Part shown: positions 1-6,821 of the stretch, piece by piece | Numbering within the stretch: position 1 is the stretch's first letter | Layout: the number at the start of each line of letters is the position of its first letter | Source: SIG455 sp045659025 | GTDB taxonomy: Bacteria > Bacillota > Clostridia > UMGS1810 | Direction of reading: 5' to 3' | Assembly: GCA_045659025.1 (NCBI GenBank) | Contig: JAZOWA010000033.1 | Coordinates: 1 to 11,225, forward strand | DNA: 11,225 nucleotides | The notes under the pieces: model-generated | What the model saw: the letters and a program-made list of their open reading frames with translations, nothing else | The model's database searches: none | What the model was told of the DNA's origin: nothing | Program-made: the position numbers and the translations under genes

Positions 1-422
1 TCATCAAACGAACGGATAAACTCTTTCATTCTGAACAGAATAAACCCACCCAAATGCATGTGTTTGTTTGATTTGGCGTATTCAAAAATCAGATTTGATA
101 TTTCCCATGTATCTGTATATTCTATAATGCTGTCTATAAGATCGGATCTGTCGTTGATGCATACTGATATATATTCAGATTTAATTATATTTTCAGCGTG
201 TTTTCTGAGATAATTCTGTTTAATTAGTTCAGCCAGGACCATGCTGACTTCCTGCAGAGATTTTTCTGTATCAATTTCAATTTTGTAACAGACGGTGCAA
301 CTATACGAAGTATCGTTTTTTTGTCTACATGCAACAAACAATATTCTGTGGTTACTGAGACGGCTTAAAACAGACGACGCATCAGGAAACTGTTCCTCAT
401 CAATCTCTACAGTAAAGCACAA
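1..422 (-). CDS. ytxC: YtxC-like sporulation protein, 3' end cut by window edge
   Basis: An open frame enters the window's left edge with no stop, so about 140 N-terminal residues are visible. The N-terminal part is a mixed alpha/beta region with several cysteines. It ends in MHLGGFILFRMKEF followed by an acidic stretch, which resembles the conserved 'GF-x-x-FR-x-K-x-(Y/F)' segment of the YtxC family (a poorly characterised sporulation protein family of endospore formers). I chose the TTG at 422 because GGGGAG at 431-436 lies 8 bases upstream. A GTG at 431 in the same frame would have its SD overlapping the start codon. It is preceded by the largest intergenic gap in the window and a possible sporulation promoter. 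It follows the DUF6873 gene in the same direction. The family call rests on one motif plus context. The C-terminal half is not visible. Confidence 0.66.
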   Translation of the reverse strand, partial: MCFTVEIDEEQFPDASSVLSRLSNHRILFVACRQKNDTSYSCTVCYKIEIDTEKSLQEVSMVLAELIKQNYLRKHAENIIKSEYISVCINDRSDLIDSIIEYTDTWEISNLIFEYAKSNKHMHLGGFILFRMKEFIRSFD

Positions 423-430
423 TGGATTCA

Positions 431-436
431 CTCCCC
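431..436 (-). promoter_or_regulatory. Shine-Dalgarno site favouring TTG start of the ytxC-like gene
   Basis: GGGGAG on the minus strand lies 8 bases before TTG at 422-420. The alternative GTG at 431-429 overlaps this motif, so it would lack a usable spacer. The two starts differ by only three codons. Confidence 0.45.
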
Positions 437-443
437 TTTTGAG

Positions 444-473
444 GTAGTATGCGCCAAATGAGCCTTGTTATAC
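444..473 (-). promoter_or_regulatory. Weak candidate sigma-E-like promoter before the ytxC-like gene
   Basis: On the minus strand, a -35-like GTATAACA (466-473) and a -10-like CATACTAC (444-451) are separated by 14 bases. This resembles the spacing and the CATAC core of mother-cell sigma-E promoters of spore formers. The start would fall just before the SD motif, giving a very short leader. Both boxes deviate from consensus and the region is AT-rich, so a chance match is quite possible. The supporting context is that this is the only sizeable gap in the gene block and it precedes the only sporulation-type gene. Confidence 0.25.
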
Positions 474-482
474 CGCTATACC

Positions 483-1187
483 TTAAACCGATATAACTGA
501 GCCAAGATCCATCAGACGCTTTTGGGAGAGGGAAACACATCTAACATCATGTTTACGGCAAAATGCAACTATGTTTTCATAGTCTGGATGAGTTGAAATA
601 TCGCCACAAAATACAAGGGTAGAATCATCAAGCTTGCCTGTAGCACCACCAATGAATCCGTGATCCCAGCCAAAGATATCAATATAGCCCTGGCGTATCA
701 GCAATATGTCTATACCGGTTGGTTCAAGTGCAGATTGAATTCCCGCATCTGATGTGATTATAGCGTTATTTGATACAACACAAACATTACATTTTGAATA
801 CCCTTGATTAACATGGATCACCTTTATATTTAGTCTTGCGAATTCCTTCTTAATCTTCAAATCGGTATAGGTTGTATTATGAATAGCAATGTCCCCTACT
901 CTAGCTACATTATATGCAATATCGTGGGGATAGTTCCTATCCAATACACTATCACCGCAGATGAGATGAATTTTATGTTTTTTAAGTGCTTTTTTGTAGT
1001 AATCGTAACTTTCTGCAGAACATACAAACACCCCTTCATCCACCTTGCAAATCTGCAAATCAGGATGCCCGCTGAGTTCTTCGCTCACCAGTAAACTTTG
1101 AAAGCTTGGGATAATATCTATCCCAAGCTTATTTAAGTTAAACACTATTTCGCTATCTGCTCTGTAATCCAAAATAATTGCATTCAT
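483..1187 (-). CDS. DUF6873 family protein (GME-fold type, function unknown)
   Basis: This 234-residue soluble protein has no signal peptide or membrane segment. It matches my recollection of DUF6873, a Clostridia family assigned to the GME fold (guanidine-modifying enzymes such as arginine deiminase and amidinotransferases). Visible marks are two HPD tripeptides (residues 41-43 and 200-202), GYSKCN (129-134), IITSDAGI (143-150) and FIGGATG (178-184) followed by an FCGD segment (193-196). A repeated beta-rich pattern with TSD-G and GG-G turns fits that fold. I cannot identify a confirmed catalytic Cys-His-Asp set, so enzyme activity is only an inference. The ATG at 1187 is served by AAGGA inside the end of the DUF6062 gene, and the two genes are one base apart, so they are probably co-translated. 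Confidence 0.7.
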   Translation of the reverse strand: MNAIILDYRADSEIVFNLNKLGIDIIPSFQSLLVSEELSGHPDLQICKVDEGVFVCSAESYDYYKKALKKHKIHLICGDSVLDRNYPHDIAYNVARVGDIAIHNTTYTDLKIKKEFARLNIKVIHVNQGYSKCNVCVVSNNAIITSDAGIQSALEPTGIDILLIRQGYIDIFGWDHGFIGGATGKLDDSTLVFCGDISTHPDYENIVAFCRKHDVRCVSLSQKRLMDLGSVISV

Positions 1188-1188
1188 A

Positions 1189-1917
1189 TTATTCCTTGGT
1201 GGGTGTTACATACCCAATAATTTTTTCTGTAGTGCGAGGAACTGCATCTCTTGAGTTCTTCCAATCCTCTGCAGCGAACCTGAAATCGAATTTCTTGGCA
1301 AACCACGAGATATCTTCCTGCACTCTGTCAAGATGATTAATTTCAAGTTCATAAATTCTTTGTAGAAATTCTTTATAAACATCACCTGAAAGGAATTTAT
1401 CCGCATATCTGGCAAGTATAGAAAAATGCGGAACACAAAAACCTTTAGAACGATAAAACTTGTCTTTAAATTCACTTTCCTTCTTATAGAGATGGAAGAG
1501 GTTGTCTATGAATTTTTCTTCAATACGATTGAGTTTTTCGCATATAACGCAGCTGCTTGAAATCTTGTCATACTCAGTAACCGCATCAGACACCAAAACC
1601 GGCTTTTTGAACAATGATTTCTTTACTTCAGATACTCCTTGAGAATCATTAGTAATCATTTCTCTGATATGAGCAAGATGTGTCTCAAGAACCAGCGCCA
1701 TACTCAACTTGTTATCGCAAGATAATAAACGGGCAAAATGATGCTTACAAAAGCCATTTTCATTAGTGATTATTCTTGCATCGCTTTCCATCATACTTGC
1801 TCCGAGGGTGTAATCAATAAGCTGATTCTCCTCGTTTTTAAGGAAATGACATACAGGACATTCACAATCCGTATCAAATGCATCATTTATAGGTATCGTG
1901 TATATATGTTCTTTCAT
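1189..1917 (-). CDS. DUF6062 family protein with two CxxC...FCxxH motifs
   Basis: This 242-residue protein matches DUF6062, a Bacillota family of unknown function. It contains two copies of one pattern: C20-P-V-C23 followed by F56-C57-K-H-H60, and C123-V-I-C126 followed by F160-C161-V-P-H164. The gap from the second Cys to the FC is 34 residues in the first copy and 35 in the second, so the protein looks like an internal duplication of a C2HC-type metal-binding (zinc or Fe-S) module. The rest is largely helical and charged, and no membrane segment is seen. The ATG at 1917 has an AAAGGAGA SD motif in the 21-base gap after thiN. Its link to the neighbouring DUF6873 gene is close (one base), but no function can be stated. 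Proteins of this family are sometimes annotated as ABC transporter substrate-binding proteins; nothing here supports that. Confidence 0.75.
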   Translation of the reverse strand: MKEHIYTIPINDAFDTDCECPVCHFLKNEENQLIDYTLGASMMESDARIITNENGFCKHHFARLLSCDNKLSMALVLETHLAHIREMITNDSQGVSEVKKSLFKKPVLVSDAVTEYDKISSSCVICEKLNRIEEKFIDNLFHLYKKESEFKDKFYRSKGFCVPHFSILARYADKFLSGDVYKEFLQRIYELEINHLDRVQEDISWFAKKFDFRFAAEDWKNSRDAVPRTTEKIIGYVTPTKE

Positions 1918-1938
1918 ATGTTCTCCTTTAGATTTTGC

Positions 1939-2577
1939 TCAGTCTTTTGAATGGAATACCAGCAAAGCACCTTTTTTAACAGTAATTTCTGCTTGAGGAT
2001 CAACTATTTCGTTGCTGATGCCAAGAGAGCTCCCCCGCACCAAAGTTGCATTATCAAGCGGATAATATACTCCTAATAAACTCACACCTTCTGATTTTTC
2101 AGCAAGTGAAATTACAGACATCTTGAAATCAGGAATTTTCTTAAGAGTCATAGAAGAAGTGGTCAGATAAATCCTGTTTTTTTCAGAAAAAACCATCCCG
2201 GCAACGCCTTTGTTGTTTATATACTCCAGATGAAAAATATTTGAAAGTTCGTGATCAATCCTACCACCCAATGATGCAAACATCACAATATAATCTGCAC
2301 CATTTTCCCAAGCATAATCAATGCAAAGTTGCATATCAGTATCGTCTTTTACGGGATTATGTTTTATGATTTTAGAATCTTTGATGATAGGTAAATTCTT
2401 GATATAGTCAAACTCGCAGGAATCAAAGTCACCTATTACAACATCGGGTGCGATGTTCATTTCATCAAGATGTCGTATGCCGCCATCTGCACAAATAATA
2501 AAATCACAAGTTTTTATTTCTTCGGCAATGAGATTATAATCACATATAACACCACTACCTATTATTGCGGTTTTCAA
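1939..2577 (-). CDS. thiN: Thiamine pyrophosphokinase
   Basis: This enzyme transfers pyrophosphate from ATP to thiamine, giving thiamine diphosphate in the cytoplasm. The 212-residue length fits the family. Motifs in order are ADGG (30-33), GDFDS (49-53), DDTDMQL (78-84, substrate and metal binding), GRIDHE (105-110) and a C-terminal SLGISNE (184-190) that closes the thiamine site. The start is a TTG at 2577-2575 that overlaps the rpe stop as TTGA. GGGGTG lies 7 bases upstream and no nearby in-frame ATG would preserve the first beta strand, so the TTG is credible. It ends the conserved Bacillus-like block. No thiamine-diphosphate riboswitch is visible upstream, as expected for a salvage gene co-transcribed with rpe. 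Confidence 0.94.
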   Translation of the reverse strand: MKTAIIGSGVICDYNLIAEEIKTCDFIICADGGIRHLDEMNIAPDVVIGDFDSCEFDYIKNLPIIKDSKIIKHNPVKDDTDMQLCIDYAWENGADYIVMFASLGGRIDHELSNIFHLEYINNKGVAGMVFSEKNRIYLTTSSMTLKKIPDFKMSVISLAEKSEGVSLLGVYYPLDNATLVRGSSLGISNEIVDPQAEITVKKGALLVFHSKD

Positions 2578-3218
2578 CGTGTTACACCCCGCTTGAAAAA
2601 TTCTTTACAACGCTCCGTAACATCATCAGCAGAGAATACAGAGGATCCTGCCACTATCACATTGGCTCCAGCATCTAAAACAGTAGTAAGATTGTCGAGA
2701 TTGATGCCACCATCAACTTCAATATCAATATCAGGGCGAAGATTTCTCACATAACGGATCTTATCTACGCAATCAGCAATGAATTTCTGCCCACCAAAAC
2801 CGGGATTAACGGTCATAATAAGCACCATATCCACATAATCAAGGTACTTATCAACTGCACTTATATCAGTGGGTGGATTTACAGATATAGCAAGTTTCTT
2901 GCCATACTTGTCTGCAATTCCCCTTAGAAGTTCAATATCAGGCTCGACCTCCACATGAGTGGTTACAATATCTGCACCCGCTTTATAAAAGGTCTCGGTG
3001 TACTTTTCCGGATTTTCAATCATAATGTGAACATCCAGTACAAGATCAGTGGCTTTTCGCAAAGACTCCACAGTAACTGTACCAAAATTGATGTTGGGCA
3101 CAAAGTGTCCGTCCATAATATCCACATGGACATACTGGGCACCACCTAAGCGGATTCGCTCAATTTCATTTTTAAGATCAGCAACATCTGCTGATAACAA
3201 CGAGGGCGATAAAATCAT
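2574..3218 (-). CDS. rpe: Ribulose-phosphate 3-epimerase
   Basis: This TIM-barrel enzyme interconverts ribulose 5-phosphate and xylulose 5-phosphate in the pentose phosphate pathway. The 214 residues match the family length. Key features are the N-terminal SPSLLSAD (4-11), HVDIMDGHFVPN (31-42) with metal ligands H31 and D33, DVHIMI (62-67) with H64, MTVNPGFGGQ (135-144) forming the phosphate-binding loop, and EVDGGI (167-172) with the second acid-base Asp at 169. The ATG at 3218 overlaps the rsgA stop by four bases (ATGA), a typical coupling arrangement, and the gene's own stop overlaps the thiN start. The rsgA-rpe-thiN order is the same as in Bacillus subtilis. Confidence 0.97.
   Translation of the reverse strand: MILSPSLLSADVADLKNEIERIRLGGAQYVHVDIMDGHFVPNINFGTVTVESLRKATDLVLDVHIMIENPEKYTETFYKAGADIVTTHVEVEPDIELLRGIADKYGKKLAISVNPPTDISAVDKYLDYVDMVLIMTVNPGFGGQKFIADCVDKIRYVRNLRPDIDIEVDGGINLDNLTTVLDAGANVIVAGSSVFSADDVTERCKEFFKRGVTR
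2585..2590 (-). promoter_or_regulatory. Shine-Dalgarno site for TTG start of thiN
   Basis: GGGGTG on the minus strand lies inside the rpe 3' end, 7 bases before TTG at 2577. Together with the TTGA stop-start overlap it suggests translational coupling of thiN to rpe. Confidence 0.55.
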
Positions 3219-4096
3219 TTGAAATAACGCTCCTTATTCTCTTTTAGTGTGTTGTATAAGCTAATATAACTATCATATCTGCTGGATGAAATTTTGCCTT
3301 CTTCCACAGCAGCAATAACACCACATCTTTTACCGGCGAGATGAGCACAACCTTGAAATGCACAATTATCTGTAAACTCATCAAACTCCACGAAATATTT
3401 CTGCAAATCCTCGAGCTCAATAGATGAAATCTCAAGCATACTGAAGCCCGGAGTGTCAGCTATATACGAATCACCATTATAAGGGAAAAGCTCTATATGT
3501 CTTGTAGTGTGCTTGCCACGGTTTAATTTCTTGCTCACGTCACCTGTTTGCAGATTGAGATTGTCAATAATCCCGTTGAGAAGGCTGGATTTACCAACTC
3601 CCGAAAAGCCAACAAAAGCAGTTGCTTTACCGTCAATATATGCCTTAATCTCATCTATGCCCTTGTGGTTAATCGCCTCGGTCTCAACTACCTTGTATCC
3701 AATATTGCGATAGATGTTAGCGAACCCCACCTGATTATCTGCCAAATCGCATTTATTGAAACAAATCACCACATCAATCCCGTTTGATTCTGCCACTACA
3801 AGCATTTTGTCAATAAAAAACGGATCAGGATCAGGATTTTTAGCCGCCGCCACAATCACAAAACAATCAATATTAGCAATTGGTGGACGTATAAACGAAT
3901 TGATACGAGGCAATATTGACATCACATATCCGCTTCCGTCATCTTGCACTTCAATCTCTACCCTATCTCCCGGAAGTGGCTTAATATCTTTTTTTCTAAA
4001 GGCTCCTCGGGCACGGCATTCCACAACGCCATCATCAGTCTTGACGTAATAAAAACCGCCTATGCCTTTGGTGATAATACCCGACTTTGCTATCAT
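3215..4096 (-). CDS. rsgA: Ribosome small subunit-dependent GTPase RsgA
   Basis: A circularly permuted GTPase that acts late in 30S subunit maturation and releases itself on GTP hydrolysis. The 293 residues show an N-terminal OB fold (about 1-70), then GTPase motifs in the permuted order: G4 NKCD (114-117), G1 GFSGVGKSS (163-171), G2 region GKHTTRH (194-200) and G3 DTPGFS (214-219). A C-terminal zinc site follows with C245, C250, H252 and C258, matching the family's C-x4-C-x-H-x5-C pattern. The ATG at 4096 is two bases after the kinase stop. In Bacillus subtilis the orthologue (CpgA) is phosphorylated by the kinase encoded next door, which makes the adjacency meaningful. Nothing in the sequence is abnormal. 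Confidence 0.97.
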   Translation of the reverse strand: MIAKSGIITKGIGGFYYVKTDDGVVECRARGAFRKKDIKPLPGDRVEIEVQDDGSGYVMSILPRINSFIRPPIANIDCFVIVAAAKNPDPDPFFIDKMLVVAESNGIDVVICFNKCDLADNQVGFANIYRNIGYKVVETEAINHKGIDEIKAYIDGKATAFVGFSGVGKSSLLNGIIDNLNLQTGDVSKKLNRGKHTTRHIELFPYNGDSYIADTPGFSMLEISSIELEDLQKYFVEFDEFTDNCAFQGCAHLAGKRCGVIAAVEEGKISSSRYDSYISLYNTLKENKERYFK

Positions 4097-4098
4097 AA

Positions 4099-6087
4099 TC
4101 AGTCACCGAAATTTACGTTTTGTGAAGCAACTTTCACGCCGTCAAAATAGATTTCAAAAGAAACAGTACCAGTGCCTGTAACCGTCTTTTCAAACATAGA
4201 GTTCTTCTTGGGATTATGAGTACCCTCATAAACTGTAGAACCACCCGAGGTTATCTTCACGTTAACTTTGTCTTTGTTCTCGGGCAATGTTATATAAAGT
4301 GTCTTTTCCTTCTTTTGTGATGAAGGCTTTTCGGATGTATTGGTACCAGTGGTGTTGTGAGATTCAACCTTGGCAGAGGTAGTGCCCTCGCCATTACTTA
4401 CCACAAGGTTAATAACCGTCTTAGCCTCAACAGATTCGCCGCCATCAATACTCTGCTCGATAACAGTATCTTTGGGTTCAGAAGATGTTTTACGTTCAAA
4501 ATCGCCCATTGTAAGGTTCTCGGATTCGATTATCCTCTTTGCTTCAGTACGGGATTTTCCGATCAATCTGGGAACGATTACAGTAGCACCTTCTTTTCCT
4601 TCACTTACATAAAGAGTGACAACGGATTTTTCGTTAACAGAAGAATCGGCTGCGGGATACTGGGATACAACGTATCCTTCTGCTATAGAATCGCTTGTGG
4701 TGTATTCAACAACCACGCCAAGACCCAAAGCTTTAAGTTCAATCTCTGCATTGTTGATTTCCATTGCGGAGTAATCCTTCAAAGTGATACTTTCTACGCC
4801 TTTGGCAATGGTGACATCAATGGACTGGGCACCTTTTACGATACGTCCGCCTTTAGGATACTGCTCAATAATAGTACCAGCTTTGACGTCAGAGTCTGCC
4901 TTGCTTTCTTTAACGTTTATAGAAAGTTCTGTGCCTTCAAGCTTTTTCTCTGCCTCATCAATAGTCAAAGTAAGAAGGTTCGGAACTTCTACTTCTTTAT
5001 TACCAAATCCTCCCAGGAATCCCAAAGGTTTGAAATCCGGGAACATAAGATTTACAAGAAGGGAAATGAAAAGAACGGCTATTATACCCGATGTAACGAG
5101 AGCACTATAAACGGTCTTTTTGTCACTATTGGATATTCTGCCCTCTCTTTTGGTGGGCACTCTTTTTACAGGCTCATCAGTATCAGATACAAGCTTGATA
5201 GTGGGGATTTTCTTTGTAAGGTCATCAAAGAAGTCTTCCTTAGTCTCGGGCTTGATAATTACGGAACTGGGGTCTGCAAGAATGCTGTTCAAATCCTGCA
5301 GAAGTTCGGCAACGTTTGAGTATCTGCTACCGCAGTCTTTCGCCATTGCTTTCATCACTATAGCAGAAACATTTTCAGGAACATCTTCCTTGATTTCGCA
5401 AGGAGGAGTTGCCTCGTCTTTAATCTGCATCATAGCAACGGATATAGGGGTCTCACCTTCAAAAGGAACTTTTCCAGTGAGCATTTCGTACATAACAACG
5501 CCAAGCGAATATATATCACTTCTCTCATCTACATATCCACCACGCGCCTGTTCAGGAGAAATATAATGCACAGAGCCAAGAACATCCTTACCCGTAGAAA
5601 TGGTTTCGCCGGTTGATACTCTGGCAATACCAAAGTCTGTAACTTTAACATCTCCGTCTTCAGTAATAATAATATTCTGAGGCTTGATATCCCTGTGAAT
5701 AATATGCTTCTTATGAGCCTCGGAAAGAGCATTTGAAATTTGCATGGCAATCTTCACCGCTTTTTCCCATTTGAGAGGTGCATAGTAATTGATGTACTCT
5801 TTGAGGGTCTGTCCCTCAATGTATTCCATAACGATAAAGTTTATATCTCCATCAATACCAACGTCGTGAATAGAAACAATGTTAGGACTTGCAAGAGACG
5901 CTGCAGACTGTGCTTCAACATTGAATCTTTTAATAAAATCTTCACTGCTCTCCAAATCATCACGAAGTATCTTAACGGCTACGGTGCGATTGAGCAATAA
6001 ACATTTTGCACGATAAACAACCGCAGTACCTCCCTGACCGATTTTTTCGAGCAATTCATATCTTCCACCTAATATTCTACCTACCAT
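4099..6087 (-). CDS. prkC: PASTA-domain serine/threonine kinase (PrkC/Stk1 type)
   Basis: A single-pass membrane kinase that senses muropeptides or lipid II outside and phosphorylates cytoplasmic targets. Numbering from ATG 6087 (662 residues): glycine loop IGQGGTAVVY (17-26), VAVK with Lys39, Glu58, HRDIKPQN (131-138), DFG (151-153), a Thr/Ser-rich activation loop, and SPEQARG (177-183). A basic juxtamembrane stretch precedes one membrane helix (about 326-347). Outside are three PASTA repeats (about 365-430, 431-498, 501-567), a Ser/Thr-rich linker (568-591) and a compact beta-rich C-terminal domain (595-662). I prefer ATG 6087 over an in-frame GTG at 6093 because GAGGTG lies 5 bases before the ATG but overlaps the GTG. 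The partner phosphatase is directly upstream; rsgA follows after two bases. Confidence 0.96.
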   Translation of the reverse strand: MVGRILGGRYELLEKIGQGGTAVVYRAKCLLLNRTVAVKILRDDLESSEDFIKRFNVEAQSAASLASPNIVSIHDVGIDGDINFIVMEYIEGQTLKEYINYYAPLKWEKAVKIAMQISNALSEAHKKHIIHRDIKPQNIIITEDGDVKVTDFGIARVSTGETISTGKDVLGSVHYISPEQARGGYVDERSDIYSLGVVMYEMLTGKVPFEGETPISVAMMQIKDEATPPCEIKEDVPENVSAIVMKAMAKDCGSRYSNVAELLQDLNSILADPSSVIIKPETKEDFFDDLTKKIPTIKLVSDTDEPVKRVPTKREGRISNSDKKTVYSALVTSGIIAVLFISLLVNLMFPDFKPLGFLGGFGNKEVEVPNLLTLTIDEAEKKLEGTELSINVKESKADSDVKAGTIIEQYPKGGRIVKGAQSIDVTIAKGVESITLKDYSAMEINNAEIELKALGLGVVVEYTTSDSIAEGYVVSQYPAADSSVNEKSVVTLYVSEGKEGATVIVPRLIGKSRTEAKRIIESENLTMGDFERKTSSEPKDTVIEQSIDGGESVEAKTVINLVVSNGEGTTSAKVESHNTTGTNTSEKPSSQKKEKTLYITLPENKDKVNVKITSGGSTVYEGTHNPKKNSMFEKTVTGTGTVSFEIYFDGVKVASQNVNFGD

Positions 6088-6089
6088 GT

Positions 6090-6821
6090 TCACACCTCTG
6101 ATCCTTGAAATTTAAGTGCGACAACAGTAATGTTGTCGTAACCGCCTGCATCGTTGGCGGTTTTTACGAGTGCATCAGCAAACTCATCTAAATCTGTATA
6201 TTTGTTATAAATATCAAGTATTTGCTCGTCTTCAACCATATTGTTAAGTCCGTCGCTGCAAAGCAAGATCAAATCACCAGCAAAAAGATCTTTCTCAAAA
6301 ACATCACACTCAACACTGTCGTTAGTTCCAATTGCTCTTGTGATGAGATTTTTTCTTGGGTGAGTCCGCATCTCAGAGCGCTTAATTTCACCACGCTCGT
6401 ACAACTGTTGTACCACCGAATGGTCGATAGTGATTTGTGAAATCTCATCACCAGAAATCAGGTAAGCACGACTGTCACCGATGTTTGCGAAGTACGCCTT
6501 ACTACCATCAATATACGCCATAACAAAAGTGGTACCCATACCCTCGCCATCAGGTTCCTTCTGTGTCAGTGAATAGACCTTGTCATTCGCTTTTGTAAGT
6601 GCCGTGGTAAGAAGTGCGGGAATATCTTTGTGCTTAGTCTTGACTTTGCTCAACACCTTATCAACTTCACTGATAGCGGTAGAACTTGCAAGCTTACCTG
6701 CTTTGAGTCCCCCCATACCATCAGCAACGGCTATGTAGGTCACCTCACCGGAGGAAACAAAGAAACTGTCTTCGTTAGCCTTGCGGGTCATACCCGTATC
6801 TGTTTTTGCCGCAATTAACAA
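6090..6821 (-). CDS. prpC: PP2C-family serine/threonine protein phosphatase (PrpC/Stp1 type)
   Basis: A metal-dependent cytoplasmic phosphatase that removes phosphates from the PASTA kinase and its substrates. The 243 residues carry the full PP2C motif set: NEDSF (16-20, metal ligand D18), VADGMGG (32-38, D34 and G35), GMGTT (94-98), NIGDSRAY (113-120), DHSVVQQL (133-140), LITRAIG (159-165), LCSDGL (187-192, D190) and GGYDNIT (226-232, D229). The start is TTG 6821, directly after the rlmN stop, with AGAGGTGG just upstream; no ATG is available before the first conserved strand. The stop lies two bases before the chosen kinase ATG, so phosphatase and kinase should be made together. Confidence 0.95.
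   Translation of the reverse strand: MLIAAKTDTGMTRKANEDSFFVSSGEVTYIAVADGMGGLKAGKLASSTAISEVDKVLSKVKTKHKDIPALLTTALTKANDKVYSLTQKEPDGEGMGTTFVMAYIDGSKAYFANIGDSRAYLISGDEISQITIDHSVVQQLYERGEIKRSEMRTHPRKNLITRAIGTNDSVECDVFEKDLFAGDLILLCSDGLNNMVEDEQILDIYNKYTDLDEFADALVKTANDAGGYDNITVVALKFQGSEV
6093..6098 (-). promoter_or_regulatory. Shine-Dalgarno site that sets the prkC start at ATG 6087
   Basis: GAGGTG on the minus strand is followed by a 5-base spacer and ATG 6087-6085. The in-frame GTG at 6093-6091 overlaps the motif, so it is unlikely to be the main start. The site lies within the last codons of the phosphatase gene. Confidence 0.6.

Noticed and set aside
432..447. A small hairpin, CCUC-AAAA-GGGG, that could hide the SD of the ytxC-like gene.
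   Set aside because: It has only four pairs, one of them G-U, and is too weak to claim as a regulator. There is also no U-run to make it a terminator.
1181..1192. A 12-base identity, ATAATATGAATG, shared with 9197-9208.
   Set aside because: Both copies are start-codon contexts (DUF6873 and rsmB) of the type AT-rich spacer plus Met-Asn. There is no extended similarity, so coincidence is the simplest reading.
1918..1938. Possible thiamine-diphosphate riboswitch or terminator around thiN.
   Set aside because: The gaps on either side of thiN are a 4-base-type overlap and 21 bases, which leaves no room for a riboswitch, and no stem plus U-run is seen.
4357..5319. A 320-codon open frame on the plus strand opposite the PASTA part of the kinase gene.
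   Set aside because: It lies wholly antisense to a well-supported gene, has a Phe/Cys/Asn/Ser-rich composition typical of reverse-complement reading, and shows no recognisable motif or ribosome binding site.
5120..5566. A 148-codon plus-strand open frame opposite the kinase domain.
   Set aside because: It is antisense to conserved kinase motifs, is Ser/Leu-rich, and has no family resemblance. It is a shadow of the coding strand.
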